A stretch of DNA of 64,000 nt from Cupriavidus sp. P-10 (GCF_003402535.2 NZ_AP025170.1:3224001-3288000); one strand, 5' to 3'; shown: positions 53,494 through 63,335, counted from the first letter of the stretch. Numbers and translations: made by a program. The notes: generated from the sequence alone by a model not told the origin.

Positions 53494-55911
53494 CTACTGC
53501 GGCACGTAGCCTTCCGGAGCGGTGGTGCGAGACTGGATCACGGAAGCGTTGGCGGACACCACGTAGAGCGGTGTTCCGGTCAGCTGCAGGTTGACCGTGC
53601 CATCGGTGTAGGGCACCGAGATTGCGTTGCCCATCATGTCGAGCACCGACACCTGGCCACTGGTGCCGGGCGCATCGACCCGCAGGCTGTACGGGATGCC
53701 GTAGGTGGTGCTGAAGCCCGCCGTCGCGTTCCAGTCCGCATTGTTGTGCGCCCACAGCGCGGTCACGACCTTGCCGCCACCCAGGCGCTGGAAGGCATAG
53801 CCGTAGGCGCCGGCAGGCAGGTCGGTCAGCGGGCCCAGCGTATTGGTGCCGTCGATCAGGCGCGTCATGGCCGCGACTGCCATGGCCGCCGGCTTGGGGC
53901 TGATCTGCGCCGGGCCGTAGCCGCCATGCGCGTTCTCCAGGTCGAAGAACACGCCATAGCCGGCCTGGCCGCCGGCCTCGGGCGTGTCGCTGGCGTAGAA
54001 AACAAAGGTCACGTCGGCGCCCTCGCCCAGCAGGATCAGGTGCGTGCGCGCCACCACCGCGCCATGCCCGTACAGCACGTTGGGCGTGGGATAGGCCGGC
54101 CCGTAACGGGTGCCGATGTCATAGCTGATGCCAGTCTCGGTGACAAACAGGCGCGCGCCGCGCTTGAGCTGGCTGGCGACCGCGTGGCGCAGCTCGCGCA
54201 TCGACGCCGGCAGCGCATTGGCGGCAGCGGCCGCGTCGCTGTCGCCCACCAGCCGTTCCGGCGGGTGCGACGGCGAAGTGCCGATGTCGTAGTAGCCGTG
54301 CACGCTGACGCCGTCCAGGTAGGACGCCAGCCCCTGCGGCACCAGCCGGTTCAGCCACTTGCTGTTCTCGCGCACCATCGCATTGGTGACACCCATCACG
54401 ACTGCCGACGGGTCGGTCCCGTGGATGCCCTGCCAGGTGGCCCGGTACATCGCCACCAGGTTGGCATCGGTATCCAGCCACGGCAGGCCGCCGGCGTAGT
54501 CAGGCTCCCAGGTCACCTGGTAGTAGTTGGCCGACTGCGCCGGGAAGTACTGCCTGCGGATCCGGTCCGACTCCTGGCCCACGCGGCCCATGTAGTTCTG
54601 GTAATCCGCCAGCGACCTGGGCGCATAGCTGTGGGTCGCGGCGCCGGTCGGGCTGGCCCAGCCCGGGATGCCGTCGAGCTGGATCAGCCGCATCAGCTCG
54701 CCGGGCTTGAAGAACCCGGCGAGCTGGTCCGCCTGCGCGGAAAACGTGTTGGGCCCATTCGGCTCCATCTTGTACCAGTTGCGGTTGTCATTGACCCAAC
54801 TAAGCCCCAGCGTGGTGTAGAGCGGCCGGTAGCCGTCGCCGGTGCAGCAGGCCTGTCCCGGCAGCAGGTAGGCCGCGCCTTGCCCGCCGAACCGGTGCAG
54901 GTCCTGGCGTGCGAACGTGGCGGCGGGCAGCACCGGCGACAGGTCGGGCAGCACGCCGAAGGTGGCGATGCCGTCGGGCCGCGTGCCGCGCGCGCGCAAC
55001 CCGGTTTGTCCCGACCCCAGCGTGGCCGAGATGGCGAAATAGCCGGCCAGCGCCGACACGCATTCCAGCGTGGTGGTGCGCGCCCCGGCCGCTGCCGGGA
55101 AGCTGCCTTGCGCGCGCACGGTGCCCCAGGTGTCGGCGACCTGCCAGTTCACCACGTCGTCAGCGCCGGTGCGGGTAGTGATGTGCAGCTGGAAGGCTGC
55201 GCCCGCCGCCGCCATGCGGGTGCCGTCGCCGCCGGCGAAGTCGGCCTCGATGGCGTCGCCCGTGCCGCCCGCCGCCACGCTCGCGCCGGGCTTGTTGCAG
55301 CTGAGCACGGCGCGCGTGGGGCTGCCTGCGCTTGGCGTCGGCGCGGCGGGTTCGACGGTGTTGTTCGCATACCAGCAGCCCTTGGCGGCGCCGGGCGCGG
55401 GGTCGCCAAACACGCCGTTGTTGCAGCCCACGCCGTCGGAGAAAGTCTTGGTCACGTACTGGGTGGTAGTGCCGTACTTGACCACGCGCGTGCCGGCGAA
55501 GCTGCAGAAACTGTTCTCGTTGCCGCAGGAGATCCAGCTGTTGTCCGTTGCCGCCGACGCCGCGGTCGCGTCATACCAGCAACTCTTGGCAGCGCCCGGT
55601 GCGGGGTCGCCGAAGACACCGTTGTCGCAGGGCGTGCCGCCGGTGAAGGACTTGATCACGTACTGGGTCTCGGTACCGTACTTGACCTGGTGGGTGCCGC
55701 TGAAGACGCAGGTCTTGTTCTCGGTCGCGCACAACGTCCACGCGTCTGTGGCTTCCACGGCCAGGCGCGCGCCGCCGCCCCCCTCGCCACCACCGCTGCC
55801 GCACCCGGACGGCACAAGCAGCAGCGAACACCACAGGAACAGGCTGGCGAACAGTGTGCGCAGGCGCGGCACAACTGCCGCGCTTGCGTTGGGGCTGGAA
55901 CAGATCGTCAT
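53494..55911 (-). CDS. Secreted putative clan GH-A glycoside hydrolase with two Cys-rich N-terminal repeats
   Basis: This 805-residue exported protein has a signal peptide ending near PSGC-GSGGG (possible but weak lipobox) and a Gly-rich linker. Two ~57-residue Cys-containing repeats follow at about residues 58-190; each runs W-x2-C-x4-x2-C, GT-x2-V-K-Y-G, Q-Y-V, C-[DN]-NGVFGDPAPGAAK-x-CWY. After a beta-rich middle (about 200-330) comes a TIM-barrel-like part with VTWEPDYAGG (about 467, candidate acid/base Glu) and FVTETGISYD (about 592, candidate nucleophile), then a C-terminal beta domain. This is consistent with GH39/GH5-like hydrolases. Its place beside the exopolysaccharide genes suggests a depolymerase or trimming enzyme. 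GGAG precedes 55911. Confidence 0.7.
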   Translation of the reverse strand: MTICSSPNASAAVVPRLRTLFASLFLWCSLLLVPSGCGSGGGEGGGGARLAVEATDAWTLCATENKTCVFSGTHQVKYGTETQYVIKSFTGGTPCDNGVFGDPAPGAAKSCWYDATAASAATDNSWISCGNENSFCSFAGTRVVKYGTTTQYVTKTFSDGVGCNNGVFGDPAPGAAKGCWYANNTVEPAAPTPSAGSPTRAVLSCNKPGASVAAGGTGDAIEADFAGGDGTRMAAAGAAFQLHITTRTGADDVVNWQVADTWGTVRAQGSFPAAAGARTTTLECVSALAGYFAISATLGSGQTGLRARGTRPDGIATFGVLPDLSPVLPAATFARQDLHRFGGQGAAYLLPGQACCTGDGYRPLYTTLGLSWVNDNRNWYKMEPNGPNTFSAQADQLAGFFKPGELMRLIQLDGIPGWASPTGAATHSYAPRSLADYQNYMGRVGQESDRIRRQYFPAQSANYYQVTWEPDYAGGLPWLDTDANLVAMYRATWQGIHGTDPSAVVMGVTNAMVRENSKWLNRLVPQGLASYLDGVSVHGYYDIGTSPSHPPERLVGDSDAAAAANALPASMRELRHAVASQLKRGARLFVTETGISYDIGTRYGPAYPTPNVLYGHGAVVARTHLILLGEGADVTFVFYASDTPEAGGQAGYGVFFDLENAHGGYGPAQISPKPAAMAVAAMTRLIDGTNTLGPLTDLPAGAYGYAFQRLGGGKVVTALWAHNNADWNATAGFSTTYGIPYSLRVDAPGTSGQVSVLDMMGNAISVPYTDGTVNLQLTGTPLYVVSANASVIQSRTTAPEGYVPQ

Positions 55912-56335
55912 GGCTTCTCCATCGTTGGTCCCTGAGGTGATCGCTGAGCCGGTGCGTGGCGGGTGCGGTGGCAGCGCCGGCGCGTGCCAGCGGCGATGGA
56001 TGCCGGGATGGTCGGGATGCCGCCGTGGCACCGGCAAGGTGTGCCGGGGTCCGGCCGGACAGGGGAAGGTCGCGCGGGCGCGGATCGGCGGCGTGCACGG
56101 TCGCCGCTCCGGCACTGTCCGGCCGGTCTCCGAAGCTTAGGCAGGGGCTGCCGGATCGATCGGCCAAAACCCTACCTCCAGCCGACGCACCGGCCAATGC
56201 GCTCCCGGTGGCCGAAATTGGCGAACAGTTGGCAGAACGCCACCCACCGCGCGCCATACGCTGCAATGACCGGCGCGTTGTTCACCCCGCGGGGGCGCCG
56301 GTGCCCAGCGTTCCAATCAAGAACAGGACAACGTC
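55912..56335. promoter_or_regulatory. Divergent region between the secreted hydrolase and galU
   Basis: 424 bases with no supported gene. It must contain promoters for both divergent genes. No convincing -35/-10 pair was found by eye. The part from about 56140 to 56260 is slightly richer in A/T. Confidence 0.35.
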
Positions 56336-57340
56336 ATGCACAAGGTCAAGAAAGCCGTGTTCCCGGTTGCCGGTCTCGGCACGCGATTCCTGCCGGCCAC
56401 CAAGGCCAGCCCGAAAGAAATGCTGACAGTGGTGGACAAGCCGCTGATCCAGTACGCCGTGGAAGAGGCGATCGCCGCGGGCATCACCGAGCTGATTTTT
56501 GTCACCGGACGCAGCAAGCGCGCCATCGAAGACCATTTCGACAAGTCGTGCGAGATCGAGGCCGAACTGATGGCGCGCGGCAAGCAGCAGCTGCTGGACG
56601 TCGTGCGCAATATCAAGCCGTCGCATGTCGACTGCTTCTATGTGCGCCAGGCCGAGCCGCTCGGGCTGGGCCATGCCGTGCGCTGCGCCAGCAAGCTGGT
56701 CGGCGGCGAACCGTTCGCGGTGATCCTGGCCGACGACCTGCTCGATGCGCCCACGCCGGTGCTCAGCCAGATGATCCGGGTGTTCGACCACTACCACAGC
56801 TCCGTGGTGGGCGTGGAGGAGATCGCGCCGGAAGACTCGCGCGCCTATGGCGTGGTAGCGGGCAAGCCCTGGGACGAGCGCGTTGTGAAGATGTCCGGCA
56901 TCGTCGAAAAGCCCGCGCCGGAGCAAGCGCCGTCGCGCCTCGGCGTGGTCGGCCGCTACGTGTTCACAGCGCGCATCCTTGAATACCTGCAGACGCTGAC
57001 GCCGGGTGCCGGCGGCGAACTGCAGTTGACAGATGCGATCCAGGCATTGCTGGCCGAAGAACAGGTACTGGCTTACCGCTACCACGGCCGCCGTTTCGAT
57101 TGCGGCAGCAAGCTGGGCTACCTGATGGCGACGGTGGAGTTCGCGCTGCGCCACGCCGAGGTGGCCGAGCCGTTCCGGCAATACCTGCATGACGAACACG
57201 CGCTGGCCTTGCCGGCCCACCTGGCCGAGCTGCCAGTTGCCGAAGGCGCCGCCATGGCGCAACCCGAGCCCGAATCCGCACGTGCCGGGGCGTCAAAGGC
57301 GGCGATCGCCGATGCCGCGCTTGCCGCCGCGGATGCCTAG
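56336..57340 (+). CDS. galU: UTP-glucose-1-phosphate uridylyltransferase
   Basis: GalU makes UDP-glucose from UTP and glucose 1-phosphate. The nucleotidyl-binding block [24 protein letters not shown] (about residues 7-30), [29 protein letters not shown] and [13 protein letters not shown] are all present. The core ends near residue 295; the last ~40 residues are Ala/Glu-rich and look dispensable. Next to an exopolysaccharide locus it can supply UDP-glucose for the WcaJ-type transferase. A strong terminator follows. Confidence 0.96.
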   Translation: MHKVKKAVFPVAGLGTRFLPATKASPKEMLTVVDKPLIQYAVEEAIAAGITELIFVTGRSKRAIEDHFDKSCEIEAELMARGKQQLLDVVRNIKPSHVDCFYVRQAEPLGLGHAVRCASKLVGGEPFAVILADDLLDAPTPVLSQMIRVFDHYHSSVVGVEEIAPEDSRAYGVVAGKPWDERVVKMSGIVEKPAPEQAPSRLGVVGRYVFTARILEYLQTLTPGAGGELQLTDAIQALLAEEQVLAYRYHGRRFDCGSKLGYLMATVEFALRHAEVAEPFRQYLHDEHALALPAHLAELPVAEGAAMAQPEPESARAGASKAAIADAALAAADA

Positions 57341-57392
57341 TGTGCCGTGCGGCCGGACCCCCGCCGGCTGCCGCGGCGTGCAGGGCACTTGA

Positions 57393-57420
57393 GCCCGCCT
57401 TTGCGCGGGCGTCTTTTTTT
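57393..57420 (+). terminator. Intrinsic terminator after galU
   Basis: A 6-bp GC stem (GCCCGC / GCGGGC, 6-base loop) is followed by GTCTTTTTTT. Position and T-run are typical of Rho-independent termination. Confidence 0.88.
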
Positions 57421-57453
57421 GGCTGGCTTCGCGCGTTGCGTGGTGCTGATCCA

Positions 57454-57903
57454 CTAGCGAAAATACGCGCGCGCGTTGTCGTGGACCGCTTCGTCCGCGA
57501 GGATCTGCGCCGGCGTCATCCAGCGGTATTCGCTGTGCTGGTCCGGCGGTGCGGCCAGCGCCATGCCGGGCACCTGCAAGGCATACGCCAGCACCACGTA
57601 ATGCGTGCCGATGCCGGGCGCCCCGGCAAAGTTGTCGGGGTAGAAATGCTCGAAAGCGCCAAGCAGGCGCGCCGCGGCGCGCGGCATGTCGAGCCCCAGT
57701 TCATCCACCGCCACGCGCCGGAAGGCGTCGTCCAGGCGCTCGTCCTTGCGGATGCGGCCGCCCGGCACGAACCACGTGTCTTGCGCCGGCCGGTTCCTGC
57801 GGCGGCCCAGCAGGATGCGGCCGCCCGGCTCGGCCACCACCAGGTCGATGGCGACCAGCGGCGCGGTCCGCACTACGGAAAGGAAGTCGTCCTGGTTCAG
57901 CAT
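57454..57903 (-). CDS. gmm: GDP-mannose mannosyl hydrolase (NUDIX)
   Basis: This 149-residue NUDIX protein begins MLNQDDFLSVVRTAPLVAIDLVV and has WFVPGGRIRKDE followed by FRRVAVDELGL. The NUDIX box is altered where the usual REUXEE would stand (RRVAVDEL), as in the E. coli colanic acid Gmm, whose family hydrolyses GDP-mannose to GDP and mannose by attack at the sugar carbon. GIGTHYVVLAYAL and YRWMTPAQIL also match. It is convergent with galU and may tune the GDP-mannose pool for the gmd-fcl pathway. Confidence 0.92.
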   Translation of the reverse strand: MLNQDDFLSVVRTAPLVAIDLVVAEPGGRILLGRRRNRPAQDTWFVPGGRIRKDERLDDAFRRVAVDELGLDMPRAAARLLGAFEHFYPDNFAGAPGIGTHYVVLAYALQVPGMALAAPPDQHSEYRWMTPAQILADEAVHDNARAYFR

Positions 57904-58065
57904 GGCAGTGCAATCGCGGGGTGGTCACCACGGCAGTGTAAGTGGCAGTGCGCCCGCCGGGTGCGGTGGCAGGCGCCAGGATCCGGTCCGCGTCCGACAA
58001 AATTTGCGCAGGGCGGACGCCGCATGGCGCTAAGCTATCGGCTTTGCCACCGCCCCGCTGCAACC

Positions 58066-58854
58066 ATGACCCTGGGAATCCTTGCCGCCATCCACGATGA
58101 AGTCGATGGCCTGGTGGCCGCCATGCGCCACGACGACAGCCGCGCCACGGTGCACACCATCGGCATGCGCGACTACTACGTCGGCAACCTGTACGGCCAG
58201 CCGTGCGTGCTGGTGCTGGCGCGCATGGGCAAGGTGGCGGCCTCGGCAACCACGGTCACGCTGATCCGGGAGTTCGGCGCCACCCAGGTGGTCTTCACCG
58301 GGCTGGCCGGCGGCGTCGGCGCCGATACCAGCGTGGGCGACATCGTCATCGCCGACCGCACCATCCAGCACGACCTCGACGCACGCCCGTTCTTCGGCCG
58401 CCATGAAGTGCCGCTGCTGGACCGCGCTGAATTCCCGGCCGACCCGGCGCTGACCGCGGAACTGGAAGGCGCGGCGGCGGATTTCCTGCGGCTCGACCTG
58501 GCCGCCGAGGTGCCGCCCGAGGTGCTGGCGCGCTTCGGCGTGGCTTCGCCGGCGCTGCACAAGGGCATGATCGCCAGCGGCGACCAGTTTATCGGCGCCC
58601 CGGCCGCGGTGGCGGAACTGCGCGGGCGCCTGCCCGGGCTGCTGGCGGTGGAGATGGAAGGCGCCGCGGTGGCGCAGGTTTGCCATGAATACGGCGTGCC
58701 GTACGCGGTCATGCGCACGGTTTCGGACCGGGCCGACGATACCGCCCATGTGGATTTCGCGGCATTCCTGAAGGAAGTGGCCAGCCACTATTCCAACGGC
58801 GTGCTGCGCCGGCTGCTGGCCGCGCGGGCCGAAGCGGATCCCGTGCGGACCTGA
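58066..58854 (+). CDS. mtnN: 5'-methylthioadenosine/S-adenosylhomocysteine nucleosidase
   Basis: MtnN cleaves methylthioadenosine and S-adenosylhomocysteine, in methionine salvage and the autoinducer-2 route. The 262-residue protein has [12 protein letters not shown] (Glu12-type residue), [27 protein letters not shown], the catalytic [11 protein letters not shown] and [12 protein letters not shown] mid-protein insertion near residues 110-160 makes it longer than E. coli Pfs (232). The start at 58066 (MTLGILAAI) fits the family; the in-frame ATG at 58024 is possible but adds unsupported residues. Confidence 0.93.
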   Translation: MTLGILAAIHDEVDGLVAAMRHDDSRATVHTIGMRDYYVGNLYGQPCVLVLARMGKVAASATTVTLIREFGATQVVFTGLAGGVGADTSVGDIVIADRTIQHDLDARPFFGRHEVPLLDRAEFPADPALTAELEGAAADFLRLDLAAEVPPEVLARFGVASPALHKGMIASGDQFIGAPAAVAELRGRLPGLLAVEMEGAAVAQVCHEYGVPYAVMRTVSDRADDTAHVDFAAFLKEVASHYSNGVLRRLLAARAEADPVRT

Positions 58855-58903
58855 CCTGGATCAAGCCGCGCGCAGATTCCCGACCGTCGCGTCAGTTCTG
58901 TTT

Positions 58904-59149
58904 TTACCGTCCGCGCGGCCGGACGGCGCCCCAGACGCCCACCACGATCGCTGCGCCGGCGATCACAGCCAGCCAGCTGCCGAGCTGCCCGTCGATGAAC
59001 AAGTGCAGTGCGCGGCCGCCGTAGAAAGCGGCTGCCGCACCCGCCGCGCCCAGCACCAGCGCGGCCGGCAGGGTCACGACGGGCCCTGCCGGATGCAGCC
59101 GGCGCGCCGCCAGTCCCACCAGCAAACCCACGATCAAGGTGCCCAGCAT
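58904..59149 (-). CDS. Small membrane protein, GlsB/YeaQ/YmgE-like
   Basis: An 81-residue protein with three hydrophobic segments (about 3-15, 27-47 and 56-74) separated by glycine-rich turns: [20 protein letters not shown], then [15 protein letters not shown]. Length and pattern match the GlsB/YeaQ 'transglycosylase-associated' family of stress-induced inner-membrane proteins without a known activity. XapX-type proteins are an alternative. The start at 59149 has AGGAGAAG upstream. Divergent from hemA. Confidence 0.68.
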   Translation of the reverse strand: MLGTLIVGLLVGLAARRLHPAGPVVTLPAALVLGAAGAAAAFYGGRALHLFIDGQLGSWLAVIAGAAIVVGVWGAVRPRGR

Positions 59150-59266
59150 CCGCTTCTCCTGTGTAGCCTGAATCACAGCGGCGACCGGCCGCGCCGTAAC
59201 AATACTTCAAACCTGCGCGCCTGCGACGCATACTGGGTATGCGCCTGCAATCTGTGGTGCCGGCGG

Positions 59267-59272
59267 TATAAT
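59267..59272 (+). promoter_or_regulatory. Probable -10 element for hemA
   Basis: A TATAAT hexamer lies 45 bases before the hemA start, in the divergent region to the GlsB-like gene. The matching -35 is poor (CCTGCA or similar at 17 bp), so the assignment rests on the -10 alone. Confidence 0.5.
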
Positions 59273-59317
59273 GGCAACCGGTCCGGCCACGCTCCGGATC
59301 GTACCTGTCCCCAACAA

Positions 59318-60622
59318 ATGCAACTGCTCGCGATCGGCATCAACCACACGACGGCACCTGTCTCGCTGCGCGAGCGGGTGGCGTTTCCGCTCGAGCAGAT
59401 CAAGCCGGCTCTGGGCGCGTTGCGCGAGCACCTGTCCGGCCGCAGCGGCACCGAAGCCGCCATCCTCTCCACCTGCAACCGCACCGAGATCTACTGCGCC
59501 ACCGACGTCCTGAAACCGGGCCAGGAAGGTTTCGAGCACACCCTGCGGTGGCTGTCGCAGCACCACAACGTGCCGGCCGGCGACCTGGCCCCGCACCTGT
59601 ACGCGCTGCCGCAGTCCGAAGCGGTGCGCCATGCCTTCCGCGTGGCCAGCGGGCTGGATTCGATGGTGCTGGGCGAAACCCAGATCCTGGGCCAGCTCAA
59701 GGATGCCGTGCGCACCGCCGGCGAGGCGGGCTCGCTGGGGACGTACCTGAACCAGCTGTTCCAGCGCACCTTCGCGGTGGCCAAGGAAGTGCGCGGCCAG
59801 ACCGAGATCGGCGCGCATTCCGTATCGATGGCCGCGGCCGCGGTGCGGCTGGCACAGCGGATTTTTGAAAGCGTCTCGACCCAGCGCGTGCTGTTTATCG
59901 GCGCGGGCGAGATGATCGAACTGTGCGCGACGCACTTTGCCGCGCAACAGCCGCGACAGATCGTGGTGGCCAACCGCACCGTCGAGCGCGGCGAGAAGCT
60001 GGCCGAGCAACTGTCCGGCCAGGGCCTGACCGCGCAGGCGATCCGCCTGACCGACCTGGGCGAACGGCTGCATGAGTTCGACATCGTGGTGTCCTGCACC
60101 GCCAGCTCGCTGCCGATCATCGGCCTGGGCGCGGTGGAGCGCGCGGTCAAGCGCCGCAAGCACCGCCCGATCATGATGGTCGACCTGGCCGTGCCGCGCG
60201 ACGTGGAACCGGAAGTCGCGCGCCTGGACGACGTCTTCCTGTACACCGTCGATGACCTCGGCGCGATCGTGCGCGAGGGCAACGCACTGCGCCAGGCCGC
60301 TGTCGCACAAGCCGAAGCCATCATCGAAAGCCGCGTGCAGAACTTCATGCACTGGCTGGAAACGCGCAGCGTGGTGCCGGTCATCCGCGAGCTGCAGACC
60401 AGCGGCGAGGCCATCCGCCAGGCCGAGCTGGAGCGCGCGCGCCGCATGCTGGCACGCGGCGACGACCCCGAGGCGGTGCTTGAAGCGCTGTCCGGCGCGC
60501 TGACCCGCAAGTTCCTGCACGGCCCGACCCACGCGCTGAACCACACCCAGGGCGAGGACCGCGAGGCGCTGCTGCGCCTGGTGCCGGGCCTGTTCCGCCA
60601 CAGCAGCCACTCCGAGCGCTAG
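59318..60622 (+). CDS. hemA: Glutamyl-tRNA reductase
   Basis: HemA reduces glutamyl-tRNA(Glu) to glutamate-1-semialdehyde, the first step of C5-pathway haem synthesis. In 434 residues are the N-terminal [13 protein letters not shown] (about 7-19), the catalytic-Cys block [11 protein letters not shown] (about 48-58), [16 protein letters not shown], the NADPH motif [17 protein letters not shown] and [11 protein letters not shown], followed by a helical dimerisation domain. The ATG at 59318 gives the canonical [10 protein letters not shown] start. prfA follows 110 bp downstream, the widespread hemA-prfA-prmC order. Confidence 0.97.
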   Translation: MQLLAIGINHTTAPVSLRERVAFPLEQIKPALGALREHLSGRSGTEAAILSTCNRTEIYCATDVLKPGQEGFEHTLRWLSQHHNVPAGDLAPHLYALPQSEAVRHAFRVASGLDSMVLGETQILGQLKDAVRTAGEAGSLGTYLNQLFQRTFAVAKEVRGQTEIGAHSVSMAAAAVRLAQRIFESVSTQRVLFIGAGEMIELCATHFAAQQPRQIVVANRTVERGEKLAEQLSGQGLTAQAIRLTDLGERLHEFDIVVSCTASSLPIIGLGAVERAVKRRKHRPIMMVDLAVPRDVEPEVARLDDVFLYTVDDLGAIVREGNALRQAAVAQAEAIIESRVQNFMHWLETRSVVPVIRELQTSGEAIRQAELERARRMLARGDDPEAVLEALSGALTRKFLHGPTHALNHTQGEDREALLRLVPGLFRHSSHSER

Positions 60623-60732
60623 CCGCGCTCCCGTTGTGCCGCGCGCCGACCACGCCGGCACGCAGCCGCCGCCGGCATCCCGTCATCCGGCAGCCCCGGC
60701 CCTCCGTCCTACCCCAATTCCCCCGCATCCCG

Positions 60733-61815
60733 ATGAAAGCCAGCATGCTTGCCAAGCTCGACCAACTGGCCGAGCGACTCGATGAAGTCAACGCCCTGCT
60801 CGCGCGCGAAGACGCGACCGCCAACATCGACCAGTACCGCAAGCTCAGCCGCGAGCATGCCGAGCTGTCGCCGGTGGCCGAGCAGTACGGGCAATATCGC
60901 CAGGCACAGGACGACCTGGGCACCGCGCAGGCGCTGCTGGACGATCCGGAGATGAAGGACTTCGCCGCCGACGAGATCGCCAGCGCGCGCGAGCGGCTGG
61001 AAGCGCTGGAACAGAGCCTGCAGCGCCTGCTGCTGCCCAAGGATCCCAACGACGACCGCAACCTGCTGCTCGAAATCCGCGCCGGCACCGGCGGCGAGGA
61101 AAGTGCGCTGTTCGCCGCCGACCTGCTGCGGATGTACACGCGTTATGCCGAGCGCCAGCGCTGGCAGGTCGAGATCATGAGCGAGTCCGAGTCTGACCTG
61201 GGCGGCTTCAGGGAAGTCATTGTGCGGATCGCCGGCGATGCCGCCTTTTCGAAGCTGAAGTTCGAATCCGGCGGCCATCGCGTGCAACGCGTGCCCGCCA
61301 CCGAGGCGCAGGGGCGCATCCACACTTCCGCCTGCACGGTGGCGGTAATGCCGGAAGCCGACGAGGTCGGCGAGGTCGAGATCAACCCGGCCGACCTGCG
61401 CATCGACACCTTCCGCGCCTCGGGCGCCGGCGGCCAGCACGTGAACAAGACCGATTCAGCCGTGCGCCTGACGCACCTGCCCACCGGCATCGTGGTCGAG
61501 TGCCAGGACGACCGGTCGCAGCACCGCAACAAGGACAAGGCCATGAAGGTGCTGGCCGCGCGCATCAAGGACATGCAGACCCGCGCCGCCCAGGCAAAGG
61601 AAGCCAGCACGCGGCGCAACCTGATCGGCTCGGGCGACCGCAGCGACCGCATCCGCACCTACAACTTCCCGCAAGGCCGCGTGACCGACCACCGCATCAA
61701 CCTGACGCTCTACAAGATCGACATGATCATGGACGGCGACATGAACGAACTGCTGTCGTCGCTGGCCGCGGAACACCAGGCAGACCAGCTGGCAGCGCTC
61801 GGCGAAGAGACCTGA
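60733..61815 (+). CDS. prfA: Peptide chain release factor 1
   Basis: RF1 releases peptides at UAA and UAG. The 360-residue protein has the GGQ motif in [21 protein letters not shown] (about residues 230-250) that reaches the peptidyl transferase centre, and [23 protein letters not shown], where PAT is the RF1 tripeptide for stop-codon recognition. The start at 60733 ([10 protein letters not shown]) matches RF1 proteins; an ATG 99 bases earlier is not supported. PrmC, encoded downstream, methylates its GGQ glutamine. Confidence 0.97.
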   Translation: MKASMLAKLDQLAERLDEVNALLAREDATANIDQYRKLSREHAELSPVAEQYGQYRQAQDDLGTAQALLDDPEMKDFAADEIASARERLEALEQSLQRLLLPKDPNDDRNLLLEIRAGTGGEESALFAADLLRMYTRYAERQRWQVEIMSESESDLGGFREVIVRIAGDAAFSKLKFESGGHRVQRVPATEAQGRIHTSACTVAVMPEADEVGEVEINPADLRIDTFRASGAGGQHVNKTDSAVRLTHLPTGIVVECQDDRSQHRNKDKAMKVLAARIKDMQTRAAQAKEASTRRNLIGSGDRSDRIRTYNFPQGRVTDHRINLTLYKIDMIMDGDMNELLSSLAAEHQADQLAALGEET

Positions 61816-61920
61816 GCGGCGCCCCGGCCGCTTCCTGCACGAACAGCGCGTAACGTCACACAAGACTTTGTATTTCTTGTAAATGCTTGAAACAGCACTG
61901 GTAGGGGTAAACGCGCTGTC

Positions 61921-61926
61921 TATAAT
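61921..61926 (+). promoter_or_regulatory. Probable -10 element for the alanine-rich lipoprotein gene
   Basis: A perfect TATAAT stands 70 bases before the start in a noticeably AT-rich stretch (61856-61930). No good -35 is at 17 bp (CTGGTA there; TTGAAA at 61887 is too far), so it may use an activator or a non-consensus spacer. Confidence 0.5.
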
Positions 61927-61995
61927 CGATTTCGACCGGCAAACGGAGAATGGTGCCGGGTAAGTCTCTCCCAAAACACTTCCTAGGACGAAATC

Positions 61996-62322
61996 ATGAA
62001 AAAACTGCTCGCGCTGTTGATGATCACCGCGGCCATGGCCGCTTGCAGCAAGAAGGAAGAAGCCCCCGCAGCTTCCAGCGCCGACAGCGCCATGCAAAGC
62101 GCCGCTGAATCGGCCAAGGCCGCCGCCAGCGACGCCGCGGCAGCAGCCAGCAGCGCTGCCGACGCCGCCAAGGCTGCCGCCAGCGATGCCGCTTCGAGCG
62201 CGCAGGTTGCCGCCGAGAAGGCCAAGGAAGAAGCCGGTAACGCCATGGCCAATGCCAAGCAGGCAGCCAAGGATGCCGTCAATGCCGGCGCCGACAAGGC
62301 CAAGGACAGCGTCAATAAGTAA
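61996..62322 (+). CDS. Alanine-rich lipoprotein, function unknown
   Basis: A 108-residue protein with a lipoprotein signal peptide (MKKLLALLMITAAMAAC, lipobox AMAAC, Cys at 17) and a Ser/Glu/Lys/Ala-rich mature part with heptad-like SDAASSA, AAEKAKEE and AKQAAKDAVN units, probably a long amphipathic helix. It resembles the small Ala-rich lipoproteins common in Burkholderiales, some of which have YtxH-like or late-embryogenesis-like patterns. No enzyme motif. It has its own promoter and a downstream terminator. Confidence 0.8.
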   Translation: MKKLLALLMITAAMAACSKKEEAPAASSADSAMQSAAESAKAAASDAAAAASSAADAAKAAASDAASSAQVAAEKAKEEAGNAMANAKQAAKDAVNAGADKAKDSVNK

Positions 62323-62401
62323 TCGCCCCGGCGGGGGCTTTATGCCGCCCGCCTCGGATGGGCGGTACACTTGGCGAAACGCCGGAAGTCCCGCCTCAAA
62401 G

Positions 62402-62433
62402 CCCCGCCAGGCCCTGCGCCGGTGGGGTTTTTT
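62402..62433 (+). terminator. Intrinsic terminator between the lipoprotein gene and prmC
   Basis: A 7-bp stem (CCCCGCC / GGTGGGG, one G-T pair, 12-base loop) is followed by TTTTTT. A weaker hairpin (GCCCC / GGGGC at 62325-62338) lies just after the lipoprotein stop. The T-run ends only 29 bases before the prmC ATG, so prmC relies on read-through or on a promoter overlapping the terminator. Confidence 0.75.
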
Positions 62434-62462
62434 GTGGCCGGCAACAGAACCGTCCCTACCCG

Positions 62463-63335
62463 ATGTCTTCCCCCGATACTGCCGCGCTGCCGGCCACGCC
62501 AACGCTGCGCGAAGCCCAGACCCTCGCTGCCATGGTGGGCCTGCCCACGCTGGAAGCGCGCATGCTGCTGACGCACGTCACCGGGCTCAGCCGCACGCAA
62601 CTGATCACGCGCGATACCGATACGCTCACGCTGGCCCAGCGCGATGCCTTTGCCACGCTGCTGGCGCGGCGGCTGGCGGGCGAGCCGATGGCCTACCTGA
62701 TCGGCGAGCGCGAATTCTTCGGCCGCAAGTTCCGCGTCACGCCCGATGTACTGATCCCGCGCCCGGACACCGAGATCGCCGCCGAAGCCTCGCTGGCCCG
62801 GCTGGCCGACGTGCCCCGCCCGCTGGTGCTGGACCTGGGCACCGGCTCGGGCATACTGGCGGTGACGCTGGCGCGCGAACGCACCGATGCGCAGGTGTGG
62901 GCCACCGATATCTCGGCCGGCGCGCTGATGGTGGCGCAGGACAACGCCAGCGCACTCGGCGCCGACCGCATCCACTTCCTGGTATCCGACTGGTACGCGG
63001 CGCTGCCGCCGGCGCTGCGCTTCCACCTGATCGTTAGCAACCCGCCCTATATCGCCGCGGGCGACCCGCACCTGGCCGAGGGCGACCTGCGCTTCGAGCC
63101 CATCGACGCGCTGACCGATCATCAGGACGGCCTGTCCGACCTGCGCAAGATTGTCGACGGTGCGGCGGAACGCTTGCTGCCGGGCGGCTGGCTGCTGATG
63201 GAGCACGGCTTCGACCAGGCGCAGGCCACGCGCGCGCTGCTGCAGGATGCCGGCTTCACCGACGTCTTCACCGCGCGCGACCTGGCTGGCCAGGAACGCT
63301 GCACCGGCGGACGCCGGTCCGGAGCGCAACCCTGA
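62463..63335 (+). CDS. prmC: Peptide chain release factor N(5)-glutamine methyltransferase
   Basis: PrmC methylates the glutamine of the GGQ motif in RF1 and RF2, using SAM. The 290-residue protein has an N-terminal helical domain, the linker AYLIGEREFFGRKFRV, IPRPDTE, the SAM motif VLDLGTGSGILAVTLA (about residues 121-136) and the catalytic NPPYI (about 199). prfA lies upstream, with a small lipoprotein gene inserted between. The start at 62463 has no strong ribosome binding site. Confidence 0.95.
   Translation: MSSPDTAALPATPTLREAQTLAAMVGLPTLEARMLLTHVTGLSRTQLITRDTDTLTLAQRDAFATLLARRLAGEPMAYLIGEREFFGRKFRVTPDVLIPRPDTEIAAEASLARLADVPRPLVLDLGTGSGILAVTLARERTDAQVWATDISAGALMVAQDNASALGADRIHFLVSDWYAALPPALRFHLIVSNPPYIAAGDPHLAEGDLRFEPIDALTDHQDGLSDLRKIVDGAAERLLPGGWLLMEHGFDQAQATRALLQDAGFTDVFTARDLAGQERCTGGRRSGAQP

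Noticed and set aside
61815..61835. GC-rich hairpin right after prfA as a terminator
   Set aside because: The stem (AGCGGC/GCCGCT) is short and no T-run follows, so termination there is not supported.
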